The notes under the pieces are model-generated. The model was not told the DNA's origin. It saw nothing but the letters and a program-made list of their open reading frames with translations, and did not search any database. DNA of 64,000 nt from JAHFTY01 sp964584785 (GTDB taxonomy: Bacteria; Acidobacteriota; Terriglobia; 20CM-2-55-15). The DNA is taken from assembly GCA_964584785.1 (NCBI GenBank), contig CAZPBY010000010.1, forward strand, positions 67,644-131,643, written 5' to 3'. Positions 8,995-17,575 of this stretch are shown in pieces. Made by a program: the position numbers and the translations under genes. Every line of letters starts with the position of its first letter. The first letter of the stretch is position 1.

Positions 8995-9557
8995 TAATGC
9001 GTTCCCTTAAAATAGTGTCCCTGCCGACCTTCGATCTCATCTTCCAGGTTCCGGATATAGGACGACTCCGACAGAATCTCCACCAACTGAGACAACTGCT
9101 TTCTTCGCTCCATCTCCGAGGCGCCTTTCGCAATCAACAAGTCCCATCTTGACGCTGCCTGGTCCAGCTCCATTTCAAACTTCTCACGCTTGGAATGGAT
9201 CTGACGCTTCAGGTCTTCGAATTGAGCGGGATCGGCGTTGCCCGACATCCGAATGTCTTCCAGGTGTTCGTTGATTTCGAAAACCTCCATCAAAATCGAC
9301 TGCGGAACCTTACTGCCATCGGCCTTGAGTCCGTAAAGCGACAACAGGTACTCGACGCGCCGGGCCGGTTGGCGAAGCGTTCGATACGCGTCGTTCAGCA
9401 GGGCAGTCATCCGGAGGGCGCGGCTTCTTTCTTCGGCCGGCGCGTTGGTGAAGTAATCGGGATGGTACTGGCGGCTGAGGCTGTAAAATTTTTTTTCGAG
9501 CGCTTTTGTATCGATGCCGAGCATTTGAGGAAGCTCGAACACCTCAAAATAATTCAT
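8994..9557 (-). CDS. hscB: Fe-S co-chaperone HscB (J-domain protein)
   Basis: I start the protein at ATG 9557 (MNYFEVFELPQML), giving 187 residues, because the upstream extension has no family resemblance and runs toward iscA. The J domain carries the HPD triad in LSRQYHPDYF. A C-terminal three-helix bundle follows and would bind IscU. HscB delivers IscU to HscA and stimulates its ATPase. It lies between iscA and hscA, the canonical order. Confidence 0.92.
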   Translation of the reverse strand: MNYFEVFELPQMLGIDTKALEKKFYSLSRQYHPDYFTNAPAEERSRALRMTALLNDAYRTLRQPARRVEYLLSLYGLKADGSKVPQSILMEVFEINEHLEDIRMSGNADPAQFEDLKRQIHSKREKFEMELDQAASRWDLLIAKGASEMERRKQLSQLVEILSESSYIRNLEDEIEGRQGHYFKGTH

Positions 9558-9592
9558 GAGTGGGATGTTTCCTGGATTGCTCTCTCGGAAAC

Positions 9593-9919
9593 CTACGTTG
9601 AGAACGAGCTTCCACAACCGCAGCTCTTCTTCGCATTCGGATTCATGAACACAAAGCCCTTGCCCATTAATCCGCTGTCGTAATCGAGCACGGTGCCGTT
9701 CAAATAGATGTAGCTTTTCAGGTCGCAGAACAGTTTGACGCCGTCGCGTTCAAAAACCTTGTCGCCGGTGCGGGACAGGCTCTCGAAGCTCAGGTTGTAT
9801 GAAAGACCGGAGCAGCCGCCACCCTTCACGCCGACGCGCAGCCCTGCGGCGTTGACGCTTTCTTTCTCCATCATGCGGCGCACTTCGTCTACGGCCTTGT
9901 CGGTAATTTCAATCGCCAT
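9593..9919 (-). CDS. iscA: HesB/IscA-type Fe-S assembly protein
   Basis: The 108-residue A-type carrier has the three conserved cysteines: GGGCSGLSY (about residue 36) and SCGCGSSF at the C-terminus. A-type proteins bind iron or a [2Fe-2S]/[4Fe-4S] cluster and pass it to targets. Position between iscU and hscB fits IscA; ErpA would be the alternative by sequence alone. All three ligand cysteines are intact. Confidence 0.93.
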   Translation of the reverse strand: MAIEITDKAVDEVRRMMEKESVNAAGLRVGVKGGGCSGLSYNLSFESLSRTGDKVFERDGVKLFCDLKSYIYLNGTVLDYDSGLMGKGFVFMNPNAKKSCGCGSSFST

Positions 9920-9934
9920 TAGAAAACGTCGCCT

Positions 9935-10321
9935 CTATTTGTCGTGTTTCTTCTTCCAGTCTGTAATAGCGGCTTTGATGGCGTCTTCGGCGAGCACCGA
10001 ACAATGGATTTTTACAGGAGGAAGGCTGAGTTCCTTCACGATATCCGTATTCTTGATCGCCAACGCCTCCGCCAGGGTTTTGCCTTTGACCCACTCGGTC
10101 GCGAGACTCGAACTGGCGATGGCGCTGCCGCAGCCGAAGGTCTTGAATTTGGCGTCTTCAATCACCTCGGTGTGCTCATTGACTTTGATCTGCAGCTTCA
10201 TGACGTCGCCGCATTCCGGTGCTCCGACCAGACCGGTTCCGACGTTCTCGTCCTCCTTGGACAGACTCCCGACGTTTCGAGGATTGTTGTAGTGATCGAT
10301 TACTTTGTCTGAATAAGCCAT
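9935..10321 (-). CDS. iscU: Fe-S scaffold protein IscU
   Basis: The 128-residue scaffold shows the three cluster cysteines in APECGDVMKL, FGCGSAIASSS and KIHCSVLAEDAI, plus the conserved Asp in PECGD. LPPVKIHC is the HscA recognition segment (LPPVK), which fits the presence of hscA and hscB in the operon. It builds [2Fe-2S] clusters with sulfur from IscS. Confidence 0.96.
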   Translation of the reverse strand: MAYSDKVIDHYNNPRNVGSLSKEDENVGTGLVGAPECGDVMKLQIKVNEHTEVIEDAKFKTFGCGSAIASSSLATEWVKGKTLAEALAIKNTDIVKELSLPPVKIHCSVLAEDAIKAAITDWKKKHDK

Positions 10322-10338
10322 CTCTCGATTCTCCTGAT

Positions 10339-11559
10339 TTATGATTCCGCCGCCCAGTGGACGGACTTCAAATCGATACCTTCCTTTGCCATTTCATAAA
10401 GCGGCGACAGTTCCCGCAACCGCTTCACGGTGTCAATGACACGGTTCGCCACATAGTCGACTTCCTCGTCCGTATTGAAACGGCCGATACCGAACCGGAT
10501 CGACGTATGCGCCAGGTCCTCGCCAACTCCGAGCGCCTTCAGTACGTAAGAGGGTTCAAGACTTGCCGACGTGCACGCCGATCCCGACGAAACCGCGATG
10601 TCGTTAATGCCCATCAGCAGCGATTCGCCTTCAACGTAGGCAAAACTCATGTTCAGATTGCCCGGCAAACGTTTGTGAAGATCGCCGTTGATGTAAGTTT
10701 CGTCGAGTTCCCGCGCCAGTGCCGTCCGGAGTTTTTCGCGCATCCGGAACATTTCGGCGGATTCTTTGGCGAGCTCTTCCCGCGCGATCTGTGCTGCCCT
10801 TCCAAAGCCGACGATGCCCGGCACGTTCAATGTGCCCGAGCGCATTCCCCGCTCGTGGCCGCCGCCGTCGATAATCGGGGTGAGCAGCACGCGCGGATTG
10901 CGGCGGCGAACAAACAATGCACCCACGCCTTTCGGTCCGTACATTTTGTGAGCGGACAGCGACGCGATGTCGACGTTCATCGAGTTGACATCGAATGGAA
11001 CCTTGCCCGCCGCCTGGACGGCGTCGGTATGGAAAAGAACACCACGATCCCGCGCAATTCGGCCGATCTCGGCGATGTCCTGAATCACGCCCACTTCGTT
11101 GTTCGCGGTCATGATGGAGATCAGGATCGTCTTATCCGTTATGGCGCGTTTCAGATCGTCGAGATCGATGAGGCCGTTGTTCTGCACCGGCAAAAACGTC
11201 ACACGGAAGCCGTCTTTCTCGAGATGCTTGCAAGTGTCGAGAATCGCCTTATGCTCGGTGACCGCGGTGATGATGTGGTCGCCCTTCTCGCGATACATGT
11301 ACGCGACACCCTTCACCGCCAGGTTGTCCGACTCCGTGGCGCCGCTCGTGATCACGATTTCGCGCGGATCCGCGCCGATCAATGCAGCAATCTGTTTGCG
11401 TGCGCCTTCAACGGCCTGTTCGGCATCCCACCCAAACTGGTGGTTGCGGCTGGCGGCGTTACCGAACTTGTTCGTGAGATAGGGCATCATGGTCTCAAGG
11501 ACGCGCGGGTCGAGCGGTGTCGTCGCGTGATTGTCCATGTAAATTGGAAGCTTAACCAT
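10339..11559 (-). CDS. iscS: Cysteine desulfurase IscS
   Basis: The 406-residue class V aminotransferase starts LPIYMDNHATTPLDPRV. It contains ATESDNLAVKG, the PLP lysine in SLSAHKMYGPKGVG, and the catalytic Cys loop SSGSACTSASLEPSYVL near residue 330. It converts cysteine to alanine and supplies persulfide sulfur to IscU. It is second in the operon after iscR and 17 bp upstream of iscU. Confidence 0.96.
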   Translation of the reverse strand: MVKLPIYMDNHATTPLDPRVLETMMPYLTNKFGNAASRNHQFGWDAEQAVEGARKQIAALIGADPREIVITSGATESDNLAVKGVAYMYREKGDHIITAVTEHKAILDTCKHLEKDGFRVTFLPVQNNGLIDLDDLKRAITDKTILISIMTANNEVGVIQDIAEIGRIARDRGVLFHTDAVQAAGKVPFDVNSMNVDIASLSAHKMYGPKGVGALFVRRRNPRVLLTPIIDGGGHERGMRSGTLNVPGIVGFGRAAQIAREELAKESAEMFRMREKLRTALARELDETYINGDLHKRLPGNLNMSFAYVEGESLLMGINDIAVSSGSACTSASLEPSYVLKALGVGEDLAHTSIRFGIGRFNTDEEVDYVANRVIDTVKRLRELSPLYEMAKEGIDLKSVHWAAES

Positions 11560-11577
11560 CTCTTCTGTTCCTCTGAA

Positions 11578-11976
11578 TCAATTGGTGGCCAGTTCGTAAA
11601 TCGACATGTCCCCCAGGACGCGCACCACCTTCGCTTTAACCTTCAATAAGGGATCTCGAACCGAGCACACCTGATATTGCTGGCAATCCTCGCCTTTTTC
11701 ACACGGGGTGATCGAAATCGGTCCTTCCAGCGCCTCGACGACGTCCACGATCGAAATCCGTGCCGGATCCCGGCCAAGCACATAGCCCCCGTTGATTCCT
11801 TGCTGCGACACGACCAATCCCTTTCTGGCCAGCTTTTGTAACACTTTAGCCAGAAGTTCGGCAGGGATGTGATACTGGGCGGCGATCTCGCGAGCGCTGA
11901 TCGAGGAGTCCGCATGCATCGCCAAATGTTTCAACGCGATCAGGCCATAATCCGCTTTTTTGGATAATCGGAACAC
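11578..11976 (-). CDS. iscR: Rrf2-family Fe-S regulator IscR
   Basis: The frame is open to a TTG at 11997, but I choose GTG at 11976: AAGGGG lies 9 bases upstream and Rrf2 proteins normally begin at FRLSKKADYG. The resulting 132 residues have the winged helix (ISAREIAAQYHIP, KGLVVSQQGINGGY) and the cluster ligands CEKGEDCQQYQVC, which is exactly the CX5CX5C spacing of IscR. Apo/holo IscR senses Fe-S demand and represses its own operon. A 25-bp palindrome lies 20 bp upstream of this start. Confidence 0.92.
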   Translation of the reverse strand: MFRLSKKADYGLIALKHLAMHADSSISAREIAAQYHIPAELLAKVLQKLARKGLVVSQQGINGGYVLGRDPARISIVDVVEALEGPISITPCEKGEDCQQYQVCSVRDPLLKVKAKVVRVLGDMSIYELATN

Positions 11977-11996
11977 GCTTGAAAACCCCTTGGACA

Positions 11997-12021
11997 AACC
12001 CCGACCGTTTAGGTCGGGGTT
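11997..12021 (-). promoter_or_regulatory. Probable IscR operator (type-1-like 25-bp palindrome)
   Basis: AACCCCGACC and GGTCGGGGTT are perfect 10-bp arms around a 5-base centre. The element has the length and GAC-N9-GTC symmetry of the E. coli IscR type 1 site; I count about 18 of 25 positions compatible with that consensus. It lies between the predicted -10 box and the iscR start, where a repressor would act. Binding is inferred. Confidence 0.62.
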
Positions 12022-12030
12022 ATATATAGA

Positions 12031-12059
12031 AATTTATGCAGAGGGAGCGGGCGAGTCAA
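12031..12059 (-). promoter_or_regulatory. Sigma-70-type promoter of the isc operon
   Basis: On the minus strand TTGACT (12059-12054) and TAAATT (12036-12031) are separated by 17 bases. The expected start of transcription falls next to or inside the 25-bp palindrome upstream of iscR. The -10 box matches 4 of 6 consensus bases. Confidence 0.45.
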
Positions 12060-12092
12060 GCCAGATTTTGGCAAACAAACTTACCCTGGCTG

Positions 12093-12189
12093 CGTCCTTT
12101 TGAAATCTGGGACGGAGGAACTTTTCGCAGGCGCTCATTTCTTCAGCAGCCCGCCGAAATGTTTCTCCGTCCCGAATTTCAAAAGGACG
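12093..12189. repeat. Imperfect inverted repeat with GGGACGGAG core
   Basis: Arms 12093-12120 and 12162-12189 match at about 25 of 28 positions (CGTCCTTTTGAAAT... and its complement) around a 41-base centre. It lies in the 408-bp gap between iscR and a convergently placed propeller gene. No reading frame here looks real. It could be a MITE or REPIN unit. Confidence 0.7.
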
Positions 12190-12356
12190 AACAATGCCGA
12201 TCTTTGTCAGGCGTAAATCGGAATTCGAAATGGCGCCGGAAAGGCTTTAAATTCAAATCCGAAAAAATCCGTTGAATTTCATTGACCGACGCACGAGGAA
12301 GAACTTTGAAAAACTTCTTCAAAGTTTGCCGGCGCAGATATCGTTTTGCGCAGTGA

Positions 12357-12410
12357 GATTCGAGGACGCACAACTGAATCTAAACAATTCAGATGTGCGT
12401 CCCTCGAATC
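12357..12410. repeat. Inverted repeat with GGACGCACA core, related to 4514-4583
   Basis: GATTCGAGGACGCACAACTG pairs with the complement at 12387-12410, with one bulged base and one mismatch, around a short AT-rich loop. The GGACGCACA/TGTGCGTCC core is shared with the perfect palindrome at 4514-4583. It lies 20 bp past the 3' end of the propeller gene and may also act as a transcription terminator. Confidence 0.7.
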
Positions 12411-12429
12411 TCCACGCTTGCAAAAGCCG

Positions 12430-13545
12430 CTACTTCCCGATCATCACAATCGTGAACGAACCGGGCACAGCCGGGCCTTGCCCGCCTCGGCCCCCGGCCG
12501 GTGGAGGTGACGGCGCCGGACCGCGCTCAACACTCATCGTCAAAATGTGATTCGTCTTGCTGTCGAACGTGACGGTGCGGGCGCCGTTCATGGTGTCCAG
12601 GTTCTGTTCGACTTCGAAACTCGTCGGGCTGCTCTCTTTAACAACGGTGAGTGTGCCGTTGCCATGAGTGCTGAAAGCCTCCATTGTTGCGGGGTTGAAT
12701 ACCGCTCCGTCCGAGCCACCCGCAAGCGGCAGCGCGTTGAGGATCTTTCCGTCGACCGCGCTCAGAATAACCATCATCGGTTGCGGCGGCGTCGCCGGCG
12801 GGTTGCCCGAACGGGCACAAGCCGCGAAGAGCACGGAGTTCTTGATATCGAGGGCCAGGCCGTTACACCCGCCTTTGTCGCCGAACGGATAATGTCCGAC
12901 GGCTTTCATGGTCTTGACATCGACCGCCGTGACGCTGCCCTGCGCATCCTGCATGACAACATAAAGCATCCCTTTGCCGTCCCCGACGCCTTGCTCGGGA
13001 ACGCCTCCCAGATCGATGGTGCCGAGCACGGAACCGTCTTTCGAGTCGATCACGGTTGCATCCTTCGTAGGATGACTGAAGACATAGACTCTGTCATTAA
13101 ACGAGTCGAAGTAAATTCCATCCGGCTGAGCGGTGCCCACATCGATGGTCTTGATCAACTTCATTGTCTTCGTGTCGAACATTGATACCGGTCTGCTGCT
13201 CGTGAAACCGTGGCCGGATTTCGGATCGACTGCGGCGCCATTTCCGCCGATTCCAGGGATTTCGCCGATCGGCTCGAGCGTGTCGAGATTGAAGATCGTC
13301 AGGCGTGTCGGAACCTCGGGAGCCGCCGGCCTGGTATCCGTGGCTGCGACCGCGGGCGTGCCGCGCCGCGGAATGTATAGACGCCGTCCGGCAACGTCCG
13401 CATAGATGTAATCCCAGCTTCCCTCACCGCCGACCCTCGCCCTCTTCAACACTTTGTACGGTCCGCCAGTTGCGGTTTGACGAGCCATGCCGATCGAAGC
13501 TGCCACGACGATCACTCCAAATAGAATTGCAACAAGTCGTTTCAT
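12430..13545 (-). CDS. Secreted YncE-like beta-propeller protein
   Basis: Starting at ATG 13545 (MKRLVAILFGVIVV), with AGGAG 8 bases upstream, the 371-residue protein has a signal peptide cleaved near GMARQ. The rest is repeated blades of the YncE/WD40-like type (for example FNLDTLEPIGEIPG, VIDSKDGSVLGTIDLG, VDVKTMKAVGHYPFG). The C-terminus has a Pro/Gly-rich insert (PSPPPAGGRGGQG). Such proteins are periplasmic or secreted with mostly unknown ligands. It stands alone between a repeat-rich gap and a regulator. Confidence 0.8.
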   Translation of the reverse strand: MKRLVAILFGVIVVAASIGMARQTATGGPYKVLKRARVGGEGSWDYIYADVAGRRLYIPRRGTPAVAATDTRPAAPEVPTRLTIFNLDTLEPIGEIPGIGGNGAAVDPKSGHGFTSSRPVSMFDTKTMKLIKTIDVGTAQPDGIYFDSFNDRVYVFSHPTKDATVIDSKDGSVLGTIDLGGVPEQGVGDGKGMLYVVMQDAQGSVTAVDVKTMKAVGHYPFGDKGGCNGLALDIKNSVLFAACARSGNPPATPPQPMMVILSAVDGKILNALPLAGGSDGAVFNPATMEAFSTHGNGTLTVVKESSPTSFEVEQNLDTMNGARTVTFDSKTNHILTMSVERGPAPSPPPAGGRGGQGPAVPGSFTIVMIGK

Positions 13546-13649
13546 GTTGGGTTCTCCTGGCTGGAGTCTATTCTTACCAAATGGCACGATGCCAGTTATT
13601 TGAAGATAAGCGTGACGGTATTGTTGTGCGCTAAGAGCCCGTGGGCTGC

Positions 13650-15041
13650 TTAAGCACTTGAGGCTTGCGCGATATCCGATTCTTCGTCGAGTTGCTCCTG
13701 ACGCTCGAGATGACGGTATATCGTTCGTGTCGCTATGCCCAGAAGGCGGGCGGCCATGTTTTTGTCGCCGCGCGTATGTTGCAACGTGATCTCGATCGCT
13801 TTTCTTTCGAGCTCGCGCAACGGCGTTCCGATCCTGAAGTGGAGCGAATGCCGCGACTCCGCAAACGCGGTCACGCCCTGCGGGAGAACCGATGACGGCA
13901 CGGTTTTCCCGCTCGTAAAAACGACGGCGCGCTCGACGGCATTTTCAAGTTCGCGCACGTTTCCAGGCCAGTCGTAGGAAGTCAGCGCAAGCATTGCGTC
14001 TTCGCTGAAGCCTTCGATGTTCTTGCCGTTCTTTTCCGAGTACGTCTTCAGAAAGTGCATGGCAAGCAGCTGAATGTCGTCTTTGCGTTCTTTGATGGAT
14101 GGGATGCGGATGTTGATGACATTGAGGCGATAGAAAAGGTCCTCCCGGAACCGCCGCTCTTCGACTTCCTTATGAAGATCTTTGTTGGTCGCGGCAATGA
14201 TACGAACGTCCGCATCGATGGTTCGGGTGCCTCCCAGACGCTCAAATTTGCCGTCCTGCAGGACGCGCAGAAGTTTCACCTGGACCGCGGGCGAGATTTC
14301 GCCGATTTCGTCCAGAAACAACGTTCCGCCATTGGCCAGTTCGAAGCGTCCTTCCTTACGCGCGTTGGCTCCGGTGAATGCGCCCTTTTCGTACCCGAAC
14401 AGCTCGGCTTCGAGGAGAGTTTCCGGGAGCGCGGCGCAGCTCACCTTGATCATCGGCTTCAGGCGTCGAGGCGAAGCGGAATGAATGGCATCCGCGACGA
14501 CCTCTTTGCCGGTTCCACTTTCGCCGGTGATCAACACCGTTGCCGTGCTTGGAGCAACCTGCTCGACCATGCGAGCAATATTGCGCATCTCGGTGCTGGC
14601 GTAGATGAGCGGCCGGCTATTCGACTGCGTGAGTTGCGATCGCAGTTCACGGTTCTCGCGCGACAGATACTGTTTCTCGGCGGCTTTCTCGACGGCCCTC
14701 AAAAGCTGTGCCTTCTTGACCGGCTTCGTGATGAAGTCGTAAGCGCCTTCCTTGATCGTCTCGACGGCGAGTTCCACCGTTCCGTGACCCGTAACGAGGA
14801 TGACCTCGATCTCCTGAGACACCGCCTTGGCGCGTTTCAAGAGTTCGACGCCATCCATGACCGGCAGGCGCAGATCGGTGACGAGAATGTCGACGCTTCC
14901 ATCGAGTATGCGATCGAACGCCGTTTGACCGTTATCCGCTTCGACGGTCTCGAAGCCCGCGCTCTGGAGCACTTTCACCATCGCGGCTCGATTTTCGAAA
15001 TCGTCTTCGACGATCAGGAGAGTTGGGTTCTTGCGAATCAT
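13650..15041 (-). CDS. NtrC-family sigma-54-dependent response regulator
   Basis: The 463-residue protein has a receiver domain with phospho-Asp in DILVTDLRLPVMDG, a AAA+ domain with Walker A GESGTGKEVVADA, the sigma-54 contact loop GAFTGA, Walker B GTLFLDEIGEIS, and a Fis-type helix-turn-helix at the end (LLGIATRTIYRHLERQ). It activates sigma-54 promoters when phosphorylated. Its start overlaps the kinase stop by 4 bp, so the pair works together. The targets are not evident; I found no clear -24/-12 promoter nearby. Confidence 0.94.
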   Translation of the reverse strand: MIRKNPTLLIVEDDFENRAAMVKVLQSAGFETVEADNGQTAFDRILDGSVDILVTDLRLPVMDGVELLKRAKAVSQEIEVILVTGHGTVELAVETIKEGAYDFITKPVKKAQLLRAVEKAAEKQYLSRENRELRSQLTQSNSRPLIYASTEMRNIARMVEQVAPSTATVLITGESGTGKEVVADAIHSASPRRLKPMIKVSCAALPETLLEAELFGYEKGAFTGANARKEGRFELANGGTLFLDEIGEISPAVQVKLLRVLQDGKFERLGGTRTIDADVRIIAATNKDLHKEVEERRFREDLFYRLNVINIRIPSIKERKDDIQLLAMHFLKTYSEKNGKNIEGFSEDAMLALTSYDWPGNVRELENAVERAVVFTSGKTVPSSVLPQGVTAFAESRHSLHFRIGTPLRELERKAIEITLQHTRGDKNMAARLLGIATRTIYRHLERQEQLDEESDIAQASSA

Positions 15042-16096
15042 AAAGGTAATAGTGTGATGAACGTCGCACCCTTGTCCGGCGCGCTTTCCACCAGAAGATG
15101 GCCGTTGTGTTCAAAAATGATTTGTTGAGTTGTCGCGAGGCCCAGTCCCGTGCCATGAGCCTTCGTCGTGAAAAAAGGCTGAAACAACTTGTACTGGATG
15201 TCGTCCGGAATGCCACATCCGGTATCTTTCACGCGTATGACGAGAAACCGGTCCGTCACTTCCGTTTCGATCCGGACAGTGCCTTCGCCCTTGATCGCTT
15301 CGACACCGTTGCGGACGAGGTTCTCCAATGCCTGCCGAAGCAACCGGTCGTCAAGCCAGATCTCCGGGCTTGACGGCATCAGCGAGATCTCCAGCTTGAC
15401 GGACGCCTTCGGTTTGAATGTCGCGGCGAGTTCATGAATGACATCATCCACTTTGCCGCGCTTCAGATGGGGCTTGGGAAAACGTGAGAACTGAAGATAC
15501 TCCCCGACGATGTCGTTCAAGCGATCCAATTCGCGCAGGACGGAACGGATTAACGTATGCGCTTCGGGATTGGCGCCTTTCAGTTCGTCTTCAAGAAGTT
15601 CAACGTTAAGCGAGATCGAGCTGAGGGGATTTCGGATTTCATGCGCGATTTGCGACGCAAACTTGCCGATGGTGGCGAGCCGCTCGGATTGCAGGAGACG
15701 TTCTTCCATCGTCCGGAGATCGGCGCAATCCTGGAACACATGAACGTAGCGGGAATCATCGCCCTCACCGATCTTTTGGACGGACATATTCACGAGCTTA
15801 CGTTTTCCTACCCCAGTCTCCAGAATCATCGGACGATTCAATGTTCGTCCATCACTCTCGGCATGACGCAGCAACTCGTCATAACCGCGGCTCACCGGAC
15901 AAACATCGCGCAGGTTCAGGCCTTTCAAGCTAAGGGACGGCCGCTCGAGAATCCGCTCGGACGCAAGATTCGTTTCCAGGACAACCCCGTTCGAGTCTGT
16001 CACGATCTTGCCTTCATGGACGCAGCCGATACAGTCGACGACAGCCTGGATCGTTTCACGCTGCCGTAGCATTTCAATGGGATTGGTTTTTTTCAT
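15038..16096 (-). CDS. PAS-containing sensor histidine kinase
   Basis: The 352-residue kinase has no membrane segment, so it is cytoplasmic. An N-terminal PAS-like region (about residues 15-120) precedes the H box QIAHEIRNPLSSISL, with the phospho-His, and an ATPase domain with DTGCGIPDDIQ, PFFTTKAHGTGLGLA. It resembles NtrB/AtoS kinases. Three cysteines near the start (DCIGCVHEGK, RDVCPVS) could bind a redox cofactor, which is speculation. The partner is the adjacent NtrC-type regulator. Confidence 0.92.
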   Translation of the reverse strand: MKKTNPIEMLRQRETIQAVVDCIGCVHEGKIVTDSNGVVLETNLASERILERPSLSLKGLNLRDVCPVSRGYDELLRHAESDGRTLNRPMILETGVGKRKLVNMSVQKIGEGDDSRYVHVFQDCADLRTMEERLLQSERLATIGKFASQIAHEIRNPLSSISLNVELLEDELKGANPEAHTLIRSVLRELDRLNDIVGEYLQFSRFPKPHLKRGKVDDVIHELAATFKPKASVKLEISLMPSSPEIWLDDRLLRQALENLVRNGVEAIKGEGTVRIETEVTDRFLVIRVKDTGCGIPDDIQYKLFQPFFTTKAHGTGLGLATTQQIIFEHNGHLLVESAPDKGATFITLLPL

Positions 16097-16386
16097 CAGA
16101 CGACTCGCTTCGGCTCATCTTTCCAGCAACCGATCCGCCATTTTGTCATTTTCGGGGATTATTCTTACATTTTGCGGGACGAATTAGGCAAATGAGCCGC
16201 TTAGCGCCCAGTTTCGGGCGGAAATGCCGGCGGTTCAAATAGCTCCAGTTCATTTCGGAGCCCGCCGCTTTAGACAAAGCTGCACATGGACGCGCGAAAC
16301 CAATTTCGGAGCCGACAAACTGTCACAAAACAGCGTGACGGCATCAGGTTCGGTGTCAAATTCTCAACACACCGTTCAGGAAACTC
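16097..16386. other. Intergenic region with hairpins and a GTCAC/GTGAC dyad
   Basis: No gene is visible in this 290-bp gap between the kinase and the USP gene. It contains a small stem CGCCC/GGGCG near 16206-16221, a longer GC-rich imperfect hairpin near 16228-16270 and a dyad GTCAC-N8-GTGAC at 16322-16339. Both flanking genes are on the minus strand, so it holds the 3' end of the USP gene and the kinase promoter. Confidence 0.5.
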
Positions 16387-17298
16387 TCAGGCGGCTTTCC
16401 GCAACGCCCTCCGTTGACGTTTGATCCCGCGCATCGGCGGTATAAGGAGGACCGGAGCCGGCGCGCCGCGTACGATCCGGTCAGCGGTGCTTCCGAGCAG
16501 CGCACGATCCAGAATGCCTTTGCCATGAATGTTCATGACGAGCAAATCGATCTTGTCTCTCTTCACGATGTTAAGGATTCGTCGCACCGGGGACCCGGTC
16601 ACAACGAGGGTCCGGACGTCGCAATCGTCTCGGGCGTCGTCGGGAACCAGTCTTTCCAGTTTTTCACGGATGCTTTTGATAAGCGGATCGCGGTATCGCC
16701 CGCTCAAATCGGCCGAAATATCGTTCAGGACGTGAAGCACTGTCACCTTGGCCCGACATTCCCGGGCGATGGAAAAGGCATAACGAGTCGCGTCGGTGGT
16801 GCCCTCCGAAAAATCGGTGGTCACCAGAATCCGGCGAATCGCCGGCGGCGCCGGTTTCGCTTTCGACCGGCCGATCGTCAGCAAAGGCACATTCACGCGC
16901 CGCAACAGCCGCTCGGTGTGGGAACCCATGAACCACTTTTCCAGACCATGCCGGCCGTGCGTTCCCATCACCACAAGATCCGGCTTTTGTTCCTTGAGAA
17001 ACGTCTGAATTTCCAGATCCACATCGCCGGTTCTCAGAATCGATTCGACGGAGGCGTGTTTCGCTTTCACACGCCGCAACACTTCCTTCATTTCGGAAGT
17101 TGCGCGGGCATTCATTGCGTCAATCAGTTTGTTTAAACCGATCGGCGCTTCGTAAGCGGCTGGAACCGTCGGTGTGACGACATGGAGAAGAAAAAGCGTC
17201 GCATCATAGTTTCTGGACAGCGCGACTGCATAGTCCACCGCGCGCGTTGACGCAGGATAGAAGTCGACAGGACACAGAATCTTTTTGATGGCGATCAT
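16387..17298 (-). CDS. Tandem universal stress protein
   Basis: I start at ATG 17298 (MIAIKKILCPVDF), preceded by GGAGG, rather than at the longer open frame. The 303 residues form two UspA domains. Domain 1 keeps the ATP motif VMGTHGRHGLEKWFMGS; domain 2 has VMNIHGKGILDRALLGST, a weaker version. ATP-binding USPs are induced by starvation, hypoxia or oxidative stress. Two further tandem USPs occur at 51850-52785 and 55549-56418. Confidence 0.92.
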   Translation of the reverse strand: MIAIKKILCPVDFYPASTRAVDYAVALSRNYDATLFLLHVVTPTVPAAYEAPIGLNKLIDAMNARATSEMKEVLRRVKAKHASVESILRTGDVDLEIQTFLKEQKPDLVVMGTHGRHGLEKWFMGSHTERLLRRVNVPLLTIGRSKAKPAPPAIRRILVTTDFSEGTTDATRYAFSIARECRAKVTVLHVLNDISADLSGRYRDPLIKSIREKLERLVPDDARDDCDVRTLVVTGSPVRRILNIVKRDKIDLLVMNIHGKGILDRALLGSTADRIVRGAPAPVLLIPPMRGIKRQRRALRKAA

Positions 17299-17416
17299 AG
17301 GACGCCTCCAATCTCCTGTTGCTGCACTTTCGGTACCCACGGCATTCAACGGGATCAGGACGTCCAAACGCTTTGCTCAGCGGAAAGAGGACTGGCCGCT
17401 CAAACTCCCATAAAAC

Positions 17417-17575
17417 TCATTCGAACTCGTCTTCTTCCCAGCGAATATTGCAAACCTGGCAAGTCCACCAGCCGGGGTGCCAGTGTCCCAGATCGGAAAC
17501 GGTGTGTTCAGAACCGCAGCGCAGGCATTTCGGTTTCGGAGCGACCTCAAGGTTCTTGACCTCAGTCTCGGGCAT
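17417..17575 (-). CDS. Small zinc-ribbon protein
   Basis: ATG at 17575 gives 52 residues (MPETEVKNLEV). Two CxxC pairs, CLRCGSEHTV and CQVCNIRW, make a small zinc ribbon with an acidic tail (EEDEFE). The start codon overlaps the stop of the decayed phosphatase frame as TAATG, and AGAGGAG lies just upstream, so it was translationally coupled to that gene. Function unknown. Confidence 0.65.
   Translation of the reverse strand: MPETEVKNLEVAPKPKCLRCGSEHTVSDLGHWHPGWWTCQVCNIRWEEDEFE

Noticed and set aside
10357..11649. A 430-codon open frame on the plus strand
   Set aside because: It is antisense to iscS, which has all catalytic motifs.
14055..15128. A 357-codon open frame on the plus strand
   Set aside because: It is antisense to the NtrC-type regulator and has no recognisable domain.
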